From Chromera velia (lineage: Eukaryota; Sar; Chromeraceae), in the NCBI GenBank assembly GCA_018398765.1, contig JAHBMJ010002006.1, forward strand, positions 1 through 20,000: 20,000 nucleotides of DNA. The letters are read 5' to 3'. The translations under genes and the position numbers were made by a program. Below are positions 9,421-17,193 of the stretch, piece by piece. The stretch's first letter is position 1. Every line of letters starts with the position of its first letter. The notes beneath the pieces were generated by a model, which did no database searches, had not been told where the DNA came from, and worked only from the letters and a program-made list of their open reading frames with translations.

Positions 9421-10090
9421 GGGCAATCGCTTCGGGCCGTTGGCAGATGAAGGAGAAGAGGTGGAGTACACGTTGAAGGTAGACAGAAACTTCTACAAGG
9501 CACCTGTAGTAGACTCAGGTGCGAGCAGACATTTCTTTGGACGAGATGTCTCGTCTTGTGTTGTGGAGGTGAGAGAGGAAGAGAGGGAGTTTATGGGGGT
9601 TAAGGGAGGCATCTCTCGTTCCTCCAAGGATATCACCGTAGAGCTCCCCGGAGTGGAGACGGTCAATGGCGATGAGGAGACGACACGTCTTGACAGATCG
9701 TTGTCTCAGTCGGTTCCCCTTTCTCTTTTGTCTGTGAATGGTTTGCATCTCCAGAAAGTGTGTCAGCCGTTTTGGGTTGAACTCCCCAGAAAAAGGGGAG
9801 GCATGTTCCATGCGCGTGTGCATGAGTGAGAAGGTGTTCTTGTTTTAAATATGCGTGGGCGTGCAGCTTTGCAAGGTGTGAATGAGAGGAATGGTTCCTT
9901 TTGTGTGCTCTTGAATGTGGATGCCAGCAGTCAGACAGACGCATCTGTATTGTATGGGGGCTCGTCTTCTTTGCAGAAAGATAGTTTGAGGAGAGCAGCG
10001 GGAGCGCCCGCCACACCGGCTAGGATTACAGAGATCGCGGCGCCTTCAGTTCCCTTCTTCAGGTCAGATGAGTTAAAATTTGCAAGAAGT
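9421..10090 (+). pseudogene. Copia aspartic protease and following linker
   Basis: Frame 2 carries KAPVVDSGASRHFFGRD. DSGAS at 9512-9526 is the active-site motif of retropepsin-like proteases, which work as dimers and cut the Gag-Pol polyprotein. Downstream, VPLSLLSVNGLHLQKVCQPF resembles the segment before the GAG-pre-integrase domain in copia elements. TGA at 9827 interrupts the frame, which then continues (MRGRAALQGVNERNGSFCVL) to about 10090. There a frameshift moves the coding sequence into frame 3. Confidence 0.75.
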
Positions 10091-11168
10091 TTTGATATGG
10101 TACAAGCGTTTTGGGCACTCGATTGGCACTTGTGTTAGACTGTATACGACTTTGAAGCAGAAAGGTCTAACGTCTCGTATGAGTATGAAAGCATGCGATG
10201 AGATTAAACATGTGTGCCGTTGATGCAGAGAAGTGAATGCACTGATGAAGAGAATCCCTCAGAAGAGTAAAGAAGGCATGGCAAAGGAAGAATTTAATGA
10301 TCGCATCATTTATGATACGCTTTTTTTGCCTGGTGGTAAGCTTGCCTCTGTGATTGTCGATTCTGTGTCTGGCCGTGTGTCTGGAATGATTTTTCCCTCA
10401 AAAGGAAAGGCTGCCCGTCATCTGACTGCTTGGTGTCGGAAGTGGGAGAGACTGGCTGAGAAATTGAAAATAAAAGCAAAGCCCCAGATTGTTTGTACAG
10501 ATAATGAAAAAGAATTCATTGGGGAAAAGAAAGGCCAGTATGAGTATATGTGTGACCAGGAGACCATCGTTTATTAGAGAGGCCTTGTATACACACCGCA
10601 GCCACAAGGGAAGGCAGAGAGAATGAATCGGACGATCAAGCGTCTCCTCTGAAAGTTGCTTTCAGATTTGGATCTGTCTTGGTACTGTGGTAAATGGCTC
10701 TTCAATGGTGTGATCGATGCATTGAATGAGTGTGTGTGCAGTGTGACTGGTATGTCATCTGACACTTTTGTTTTTGGTTCTGAGGCTGCCCGTTCCATTT
10801 CTCCCATCTCTGTTGGTGATCATGTTGTAGTGACTGACCGTCATCCCCTCCCCTCGTCTGGCTTACCTGTTCGTAGGAAAGAAAGAATTTTTTGTGGTTT
10901 CGAGAGTGAGTCTTGCATGGTAGTGATTGTGAAGATAGAGAAGAGACGTGGGTGGAAGCCTTTACGTATGTATCCGAGTGGTGTTTCTTTGATTGAATGG
11001 TATGGGTTGAATACTTCCGCTGACCTTGCAGAGTTTGGAGGTGTAGCAGCTGCATTTGCCGATGATGTGGATCATTTTTCTGACTTCTCTTTCGATGATG
11101 ATGGAGAGGTCGATGCCAATGTGATGGGGGGTGCTGACCTTGTTGCTGTCCTCTCTTCTTCTCGTGTG
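10077..11168 (+). pseudogene. Copia GAG-pre-integrase zinc region and integrase
   Basis: Frame 3 starts with IWYKRFGHSIGT, the copia WHRRLGH motif with the first His changed to Tyr (CAC to TAC), and continues to a Cys pair VCR-stop-CRE with TGA at 10221. The integrase core shows Asp in IIYDTLFLPG (10314), Asp in CTDNEKEF (10500) and Glu in PQGKAERMNRTI (10617), the expected D-D-E triad. TAG at 10575 and TGA at 10650 lie between and after; the TGA falls where relatives have a conserved Arg after NRTL. The C-terminal part (LDLSWYCGKW, SPISVGDHVVVTDRHPLP, SLIEWYGL) stays open to 11168. Integrase would insert the cDNA into host DNA. The stops make it inactive. Confidence 0.85.
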
Positions 11169-11813
11169 TAGGCAACTTTCTTCGATGGTGCTTCCACTAC
11201 GGCTGTCTGTCAGTTGGAGCACGTCGTAGAGAGTTAGCCAGCAAGTGTTTCTGCACCGTTTTCTCTTCCCTTTTAGGGTGCTGTAGGTTCGCGTCTTTCA
11301 GCCGGCCAACTGGAAGCACGAGCCCAGCAGCAGGGGGTAAAGAGTGAGCGGGAAGAGGCAAAGCAGTCGGAGTGGGACGCTGCACCAGCTGCTGAGTCTG
11401 AAGAGACAGAGAGGGAGGAAGAGATTGTTCTGCCAGACATCCTTGATGATGATTCTCTCTTTGGGGCGAATCTTTTGAAGTCTGATAGCGGAACCACTGC
11501 AGCCGGCCTGCTTGCTCACGAGAGTGGGCCAACTAGCAGCAGAGAAGAGAAGGGAGTGTAGGTAGCACAGGAAGATGAGGGAGTGCAAGAGGTACAGCAC
11601 AATGGGAGGAAGGGGGAGGAGAAAAAAAAGGAAAAAGAAAAGAGACTCACGCGTCTGTCAGTTGATAAAAAAGTTATTGACGTCATGATGACACATATGA
11701 ATTCCCGAAAAGGACATGTCATGGCAACAGAAAAGGAAGTAAGAAATAGAAGTCACGATGGAGCCATGAGAGAAGATCGAACTGAAGAGTTTTCAGAGAA
11801 ATGGGGTCCTTAA
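11169..11813 (+). pseudogene. Acidic/charged linker between integrase and RT
   Basis: Frame 3 continues, rich in Glu, Gln, Ser and Ala (SEREEAKQSEWDAAPAAESE), as is common for the variable region between integrase and RT in copia polyproteins. TAG codons occur at 11169, 11235, 11274 and 11559, and TAA at 11811. The first three fall within a stretch starting GTGTAG at 11166 and ending in TCTTCCCTTTTAG at 11276. That stretch is 111 nt, a multiple of three, so an in-frame intron would remove all three. Frame changes to 2 at about 11800. Confidence 0.55.
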
Positions 11814-11815
11814 CG

Positions 11816-12674
11816 TGGGGGGTGTACGAGTTCCCGCCGGTTCCTGCAAGAAGACGGGTGATAAAGATGCGGTGGGTCTTAACCTAGAAGATGAAAGGTA
11901 AAAAGAGAGTTCCCAAGGCCAGATTGGTGTGTAAGGGCTTCCAGGATGACAGAAAGAACGTTGAAACCTACAGTGGGACGACAGCCTGGTGGGCGTTGCT
12001 TGTGTGCTGTATGCACTCATGAACTATTGGTTCACGTTTTGGTCATGAGCTGCCAAAAATTCATTTATAGGCAAAAAGTCTTCTTCTAAGGGGCGAAAAC
12101 CCTCCTAAAACTCCACTAAAACCCCCATCAAAAACCATAAAATTCACTGTCTAAAGAAGCTCTACCAAAAATTCAGGAATGCATGCAGCGCGGTTGCTTG
12201 TCTGCTTTGTGTTTGCTTCGAGCAAAGGATAGAAGGTAGGAAAGTCAGACGTTCGCACAGCCTTTTTGACTGCATCGATTTCCGATGATGTGTTCATACA
12301 GCTGCTAGGCCAAGTTCCTGAGGGGTCACCTAAAATGTTCGTGTCTGATGAGGTGAGTCAATTGTTGTGTGCGATGTATGGTCTGAAAGATGCGCCTCGC
12401 CTCTATGGTCAGCACTTCAAACGGATTCAATTTGCCAGAGAGTGTGGATGGGAAGAAGTGACTGAAAGCGTATTTATGAAGAAGGAGGCAGGAAGCGTGA
12501 AGGCTGTGATGGCTGTTCATGTTGATGATTTGCTTGTGTTTTCTGATAATCCCGTGCGTGGTCTCGAGCCTCTGTGCAAACGTTTTAAAATAGATGAGCC
12601 TGAGATTCTTGAGTATGGGGGTGAGATGGGTTACACAGGGATGGAGGTGAAGAGAACACAGGAAGGCTTTCATG
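11816..12674 (+). pseudogene. Copia reverse transcriptase, fingers-palm part
   Basis: Frame 2 opens with TWGVYEFPPVPARRRVIKMR and KARLVCKGFQDD, the copia WxLVxxP and KARLVAKGFxQ motifs; TAG at 11885 lies between them. After a ~198-nt GT-AG-bounded interruption the frame resumes as GKSDVRTAFLTASISDDVFI, containing the first catalytic Asp at 12248. It continues with SQLLCAMYGLKDAPRLYGQH (copia YGLKQAPRxW) and AVHVDDLLVF, the catalytic YVDD box with His in place of Tyr (VDD at 12521-12529). It breaks at VKRTQEGFH, where the second TIR element is inserted. RT would copy element RNA into cDNA. TTG at 12266 is not a real start, since coding extends upstream. Confidence 0.85.
12042..12239 (+). other. 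Intron-like or inserted segment in RT
   Basis: The segment begins GTCATGAG and ends AGAAGGTAG. Joining its flanks keeps frame 2 (TIGSRFG-KSDVRTAF) apart from a TGA at 12018. The interior is C/A-rich with stops in all frames. Conserved RT motifs on both sides are a plausible distance apart once it is removed. The donor is not a strong one, so an inserted element remains possible. Confidence 0.45.
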
Positions 12675-13445
12675 GTTTACCCTGTCTGGTCAAACAAGTT
12701 ACAGTTATACATCCTATGGCAAACTTATGCACTGCCATAGGAGGTCCTATGATAGTACACTGTAACACTATAGGACCTCTTATGGTCAGAGCTTAGGAGT
12801 GTTCATAGGAGTACTATAAACAGTCCTATGGCTGTTGCCCTAGTAAATCCATATGATATACTATAGTACATTCATACCACTACTATGAACTAACGATAGT
12901 AAGAGTTGTTTACTAAATTAGTAAGACTGAACTTATTAGAAAGGTTTGAAATGAATTTATCACTTATCAGAGTATAAAAGTTCACAGCTGCTCACTTTCG
13001 GACCTTACGCTTGTCCTCATCTCTAGATTTGTCTTTCTCTTTCCGGGGAGGGAAGGTTTCTTTCATGGGGCAGAAAGGAATGCAACATAAGCTGGGTTTC
13101 TATGGGTGGTGGGATGTGCTGCCGGGGGCAAGGTGCGCAGAAAGCACGTTTAAAGGCAAACAGATGATTGAAGGCAAACATGGATTCAGGCTGCGAAAAG
13201 ACTTGCTTGTCGTCTTTCCGTATACAGAAGAAGAAGATGAGGCAGGCGCCTTTTTCGTTGATGAGCAAAAATCGGATTCTTGCTAATTGACTCCGATTGG
13301 TATCATTACTTTTGCAGAGACTCCTATGGCAGTCCTATGTATACACCTATGGCAGGTACAGTGTACTGCCATAGTACTTTCCATGGCGGTTCCTAGTAAA
13401 TCTATAGCATTGTAACTGTAACTTGTTTGACCAGACAGGGCAAAC
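12675..13445. mobile_element. TIR DNA element, 771 bp, inserted in RT
   Basis: Terminal inverted repeats of about 35 bp begin GTTTACCCTGTCTGGTCAAA on the left; the right end is the complement of GTTTGCCCTGTCTGGTCAAA. They are flanked by CATG (12671-12674) and CGTG (13446-13449), a likely 4-bp target-site duplication with one change. Removing the element plus one flank restores GFHVALSQKAYLES in frame. The subterminal regions are dense in CCTATGGCA, GCCATAG and GATAGTACA words, similar to those near the ends of the element at 7290-8864. No transposase is visible. It carries one 91-codon frame. Confidence 0.8.
13011..13286 (+). CDS. Unidentified ORF fragment inside TIR element
   Basis: The coding-like frame follows a pyrimidine-rich GTCCTCATCTCTAG, which resembles a 3' splice site ending at 13025, and ends in TAA. 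The initial codon at 13011 is not ATG. Residues include KLGFYGWWDVLPGARCAEST and HGFRLRKDLLVVFPYTEEED, a well-mixed composition that looks like real protein, not noise. I do not recognise the family, and it has no transposase catalytic motif that I can identify. Most likely it is an exon captured from a host gene. A remnant of the element's own protein is the alternative. Confidence 0.4.
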   Translation: MSSSLDLSFSFRGGKVSFMGQKGMQHKLGFYGWWDVLPGARCAESTFKGKQMIEGKHGFRLRKDLLVVFPYTEEEDEAGAFFVDEQKSDSC

Positions 13446-13448
13446 CGT

Positions 13449-13958
13449 GTTGCTCTCTCGCAGAAAGCTTATCTCGAATCAATCCCTGTACAAAAGGAAG
13501 ACCTTCCCCACAAGTCTTTGTCTCCTGAACTCATTGAGTTATCAGCAGAAGAGGAGACAGATGAATCTCTCGTGAGTGTCATGCAGAAAGTGATGGGTAT
13601 GCTTGGTTGGGTTTATTATACGACTGCTATCTTGCATATCTGTTCAGCGAGCTCTTTCATTACAATTCTTGCCCTTCTGGTTCAAAGCTTGTAGCTGCTT
13701 TGCTTGCATTGATTCATGCGCGTGAGAAGGGTGACTGCCTGCAGTTCAGTGGAGTGGATGATCCGAAGCTTGCTTTCTTTGTTGATGCTGCGTATTCTCT
13801 TTCTCGCTGTGAAAGGAGAAGGGGGTTTGAAGCGTATCGAAGCGTATCTGGTTGATAAGAAGGAAAGCATCACGAACATGAGGTTCTTGAATCTCATGGC
13901 ATGGAAGAGCAAGAGAATCAAAAGAAAACTGCATTATCTAATTAAGTCAATCGAATAG
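13449..13958 (+). pseudogene. Copia RT thumb/connection and RNase H, truncated
   Basis: Frame 3 resumes as VALSQKAYLESIPVQKEDL, the copia LSQxxYxxxLL motif, then MQKVMGMLGWVYYTTAILHI, corresponding to the VGSLMYLAxxTRPDI block. A frameshift near 13670 moves to frame 2 (KLVAALLALIHARE) and FFVDAAYS at 13775-13798, with the RNase H Asp at 13784. A 10-bp tandem duplication of GAAGCGTATC (13829-13848) shifts back to frame 3, giving EAYLVDKKES and MAWKSKRIKRK, the WxSKKQ motif. The expected SSxEAEY block that should follow is missing. The frame ends at TAG 13956, so the 3' end is truncated or replaced. Confidence 0.75.
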
Positions 13959-14088
13959 ATAGCTTTCACCTTTTCCGTTCTTCCAGATTTCGTTCAGCTA
14001 CTACAGCGCGTTCTTTTGAACCACTTTTTTGGTCTTCTTTTTTGGTTTTTTCTCCCTTTTTGGTCACTCTCCTCCTCCGTTTCCGTAA

Positions 14089-15520
14089 ACACCGGTGACC
14101 CTTGAGGATCTCGAGTCCACTCTCGGCAGACAGGTCATCACCCTGGGGAGAACCTTCATGCCCAGAGGGGAGGCCAAGGAAAGAATGGGTCAGATGGACG
14201 GTGCCTTGGGGAGGCAGGGGAAAGAGATCCAGAGACTCGCTACGGAAGTCTTGCATCTCCAGGGTATGGTTTGTGATCCGTGTGCATGGGTGGTGGAGGG
14301 AATTGAGTTTTTTAACAGGCCTCCGTCCTTCCCCAAAGAGAAGAGAAAGAGGGATACAGAGCAGCTCAGGGAGGGCTCCATTATATTCTAGGCTGTACCA
14401 CTTCATCACTGGATTCGAGCTTCCTTTCGGCATCATCAAGAAGTTTGTCTCTTTCCGGAGGGGCGGCATTCTTATCTTCAGAGATGCTGCTGCAGCTTAG
14501 ACCTTCCTGGATTGTTTTGAGGAGGAGACTGCAGGTTTTGGCATCTCAATCCGATGCAAGTACTGCGGGGGCGTTCGATTCTGGATACGGAGGGGTATAA
14601 AGAGGACGGGCGGGGCTTTCAATGCAGGTGCGGATGATTCAAGTAAGCGCACATATGCCCTCAATTTTAACAGAGGACGTTTGCACCCCCTTCCGAGTCG
14701 GGCTTAGTCTCCCACCCCAGAGAGGGCTGCAAACGCTCCTCTGTTCCCCTCCTTGTTTTTTCCTTCCTCTCTGTAGGCTCCCAGGATGACTCACAGGACC
14801 TAGTCTGTTGTGAACCGAGTGAATGCCCCCTCTGGGGGGGGAGAGAGGGTGAGAGGACAATCTATGTCCATGAAATTCTTTATGGCATAGCACAGACCAG
14901 ACGGGCCTTTGTGGGAACCTCCGGGAGGCCCAGCCCTATCTACTGGCCAGGAGAGGCAAGAACCGAGGGGGAAACCTCCGAAGTGGCAGGAGGGGAAGAG
15001 GGGGGTAGGAGGGGGGGGGTTTATTCAGAATCCGTGTAGAGGCAGCTCAGGGATTCAGATTTCGGGTGTTTCGCAGGGCCTTCGGGGGGGTGCTACAGGG
15101 AATGGAAGGGAGCATGGGGTTGAGGGAGTTCAGTCTAAAGGCAAAGAGTTATTCCACTTTCCCTTTGTCATCCATCCCCCTCCACTCATGCATGGGGGGG
15201 GACGGAACGAAGTTGAGTGCATGAGGGGGGGCGGGATTTACCTAAAACACCGAAAAAGAGCCACCCGGTATATAAATTCGGCCCTGGGGGGGAGAGGGAG
15301 GGAGGAAGGGAAAGGAGAGGAAGGGGTGAGGGGTAAGCTCAAAGATCCTGCTATCCTTTGGTCCTCCGCTCCGGCTCCGGAAGGGGGGAAAAAGAAAAAG
15401 AAGAAAAAAAAGAAGAAGACAAGGGGGTGGAAGGGAAGAAGGATGGAGACGGATGTGGTGATGGGGGATGTGGACGCCGAGAGGCAGAGAGAGAGAGAGC
15501 AGAGAGAGCGGAGAGACGGA
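14089..15520 (+). CDS. Unidentified split gene, four predicted exons
   Basis: Coding-like blocks in alternating frames are reconciled by three GT-AG introns. Exon 1 (to 14263, frame 1) encodes EDLESTLGRQVITLGRTFMP and a helix (GRQGKEIQRLATEVLHLQG). Intron 14264-14318 (55 nt) starts GTATGG and ends TTTTTTAACAG. Exon 2 (14319-14642, frame 2) has YHFITGFELPFGIIKKFVSF and a Cys pair CKYCGGVRFW; TAG at 14498 interrupts it. Intron 14643-14776 (134 nt) starts GTAAGC and ends CCTTCCTCTCTGTAG. Exon 3 (frame 1) has DDSQDLVCCEPSECPLWGG and RTIYVHEILYGIAQTRRAF. A weaker intron, 15034-15076, leads to exon 4 (frame 2), Gly-rich then Lys-rich, to TAG 15521. No start codon is evident at 14089. I do not recognise the product; a host gene or a retroelement Gag is possible. 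It abuts the truncated copia. Confidence 0.5.
14264..14318 (+). other. Predicted intron 1 of the split gene
   Basis: It starts GTATGG after CAGG and ends with a six-T tract and AACAG. Splicing changes frame 1 to frame 2, exactly where frame 2 becomes protein-like. It is the best-supported intron of the window together with the next one. Confidence 0.6.
14643..14776 (+). other. Predicted intron 2 of the split gene
   Basis: It starts GTAAGC and ends with a long pyrimidine tract and TGTAG. It removes two in-frame TAG triplets and moves translation from frame 2 to frame 1, which then stays open for 86 codons. Confidence 0.6.
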
Positions 15521-16215
15521 TAGAAGAAAACATACGCTTTGTTATGGGTTAGACAAGGGCAGACAGCAAGGCAGTGAGGCAGGCACTAAGGAACGAAGGG
15601 GGGGATGTTGTGAACGCCATCGTCAGCCTCACCTCTTCTTCTTCTTCTTCCTCCTCTTTAGTACTCCGGCCGGCAGAGGGGGGACCACAGGGGGGGATGG
15701 GAGGGAAGGGGAATGAGGGGACAGAACTGGGGGATGTGAAAATGACTGGAGTGGAGGGCTCCGAGAAGAAGGTGAATGGAAGGAGGGAGAGAGACAGGGA
15801 TATAAAGAGAAGAGAGGCCAAAGCCAAGATGCAGAGAGTCCGGGTCCCGGCAGAGACAGCCCTAGAAGACCGAGCCCCCGCTCAGAAGCGTGAAAGGCAG
15901 CCAAGGGGGAGCAAAGATGTGGAAGGGAGGGCAGAAATAAAGGGGCTGGCCAGACCAGAAAAAGCCACCCTTGACGTGAAGGTGCCGAAGTTCTCCATTG
16001 CAACTCCGGAGTTGGATATGCAAATTAACACCCCGGGGCCCACAGAGCAGCAGTAGTAGCAGCAGTCTTTTTCCCCCCCCTGGGTGTCCCCTATCTCTCC
16101 AAGGGGGGAGACGGTGTCGGATACTATGATCAGACAGGGGCCACTGCCGCAGAGAGCCCCCAATAATGATGGAACTGGGGCGTTAAGGGTGCCGGAAGAT
16201 TCGAGTATTTTTTAG
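15337..16215 (+). pseudogene. NAC-alpha/HYPK-type UBA domain in an extended frame
   Basis: Frame 1 is open from 15337 to TAG 16213 except for TAG at 15550, 16054 and 16057. A charged helix (REAERERAERAERRIEENIR) runs into IRFVMG-stop-TRADSK and AVRQALRNEGGDVVNAIVSL. This matches, without gaps, the C-terminal UBA of nascent-polypeptide-associated complex alpha and HYPK, whose pattern is IELVMSQ, then AL, then NDIVNAIMELT. Those proteins act at the ribosome exit tunnel. TAG at 15550 sits where NAC-alpha has a conserved Gln. The family normally ends at this domain, but here a poly-Ser tract and about 130 charged residues follow, to a CAG/TAG run. How it joins the blocks upstream (frame 2) is unresolved; a further intron ending in ATGGGTTAG at 15552 is possible but would cost the first helix turn. 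Confidence 0.5.
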
Positions 16216-17190
16216 ATTCGAACTTGACTTTTTAATCCGAACTTTTTAGGTGTTTTTAAAACAAAATCACCTCGTTAAAAAAAAAAAAAAACTTAAGCGT
16301 CACAAACCAATTTTTTTTTTTCATCAGTTTTTTTGTTTCCACTTTAAAAAATGACCTCATTTAAAAGTGTATTTTTGAAAATTTCTAGGAAAGTTTAGTG
16401 ATTTAAATTTTTTTTCAATAAGCAAGATATTGTATGCACTAGCTAATTCTGTGTATGGTAGTCTCATAATGATTAATTGGTAGAAGACTTGCATGCGGAG
16501 GACTCTACCAAAAGTTTATCTGCAAAACCAGTTGGTATAATGGCATGTATGCTTTCACTAAGTTTCGACCTAATTTTATTTCAGTGTGATTCAATTGCAT
16601 TAAATAAACTAGTTAACACAGCAGAAAGAGTGTATGCAATCAATTGAAATTACAATTCATGAAATTTAAACTTCGTGCAATCCGGATCGGGACAAGAAAA
16701 AAGTGAATATTTAATTTAAAATTATAATTCCTAGTATAATTCATTTAAAACTTAGCTAAAAATTTATACTATAAATATTTTTATAGGATTTATTACCGAT
16801 TTAAGTATAAACAATTTATTAATAGTACAATAAATATGAATAAAAAGTTAAAATTGTCATATTATATAGCAAAATATAATAAAATAAACAAAAAAACGGA
16901 GATTAAAAAAAAAGGAAACTATTTGATCTGATGTGTCTTTTTGCACTGATACTAATAACAACTAAGAAAATAGACATAATAACATTTCAATATAAAACCA
17001 AATCTTTAATTACAGAAGCGCTTTAAGCATTTATTCGATTTCTACTGTATGTTTTTTAATTTTCTTCTGGTGTATCATGTCAGCGACCCTTGCCTCTCCC
17101 CTTTCCTTTATCTAGTTTCAAAGATTTTATGGCGGCTTTCATGGATGGCCGAAGCGCTGAGCCGGATATAAATTGGTTACCTCCGCGACG
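16216..17190. other. AT-rich region without genes
   Basis: Dense A and T runs, stops in all frames and no recognisable motifs. GAACTT-TTTTA words repeat near 16215-16255. No tRNA or rRNA signature was seen. Confidence 0.6.
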
Positions 17191-17193
17191 CCT

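Larger units (their letters stand above)
6366..13958 (+). mobile_element. Degenerate Ty1/copia-type retrotransposon with nested insertions
   Basis: The domain order is Gag with a zinc knuckle, protease (DSGAS), GAG-pre-integrase zinc region, integrase, then RT and RNase H. Integrase before RT identifies the Ty1/copia (Pseudoviridae-type) class; Ty3/gypsy has the reverse order. Two TIR elements (7290-8864 and 12675-13445) and a GT-AG-bounded segment (12042-12239) interrupt it. Coding stops at RNase H, near 13930-13958. No LTR pair, primer-binding site or polypurine tract was recognised, so one or both ends are lost or too diverged. At least ten in-frame stops and several frameshifts make it non-autonomous and dead. 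Confidence 0.85.

Noticed and set aside
6250-14090. LTRs flanking the copia element
   Set aside because: I could find no direct repeat between the sequence before 6366 and after 13958, nor a TG...CA-bounded pair.
14573-14590. tRNA B-box-like GCGTTCGATTC
   Set aside because: No A box or cloverleaf stems at suitable distance, and it lies inside a coding-like exon.
14102-15520. Frame 2 open for over 470 codons, interrupted only by TAG, as evidence for a UAG sense code
   Set aside because: Part of it is a shadow of frame 1, and two of the TAGs fall in a convincing GT-AG intron. The rest are too few to support recoding on their own.
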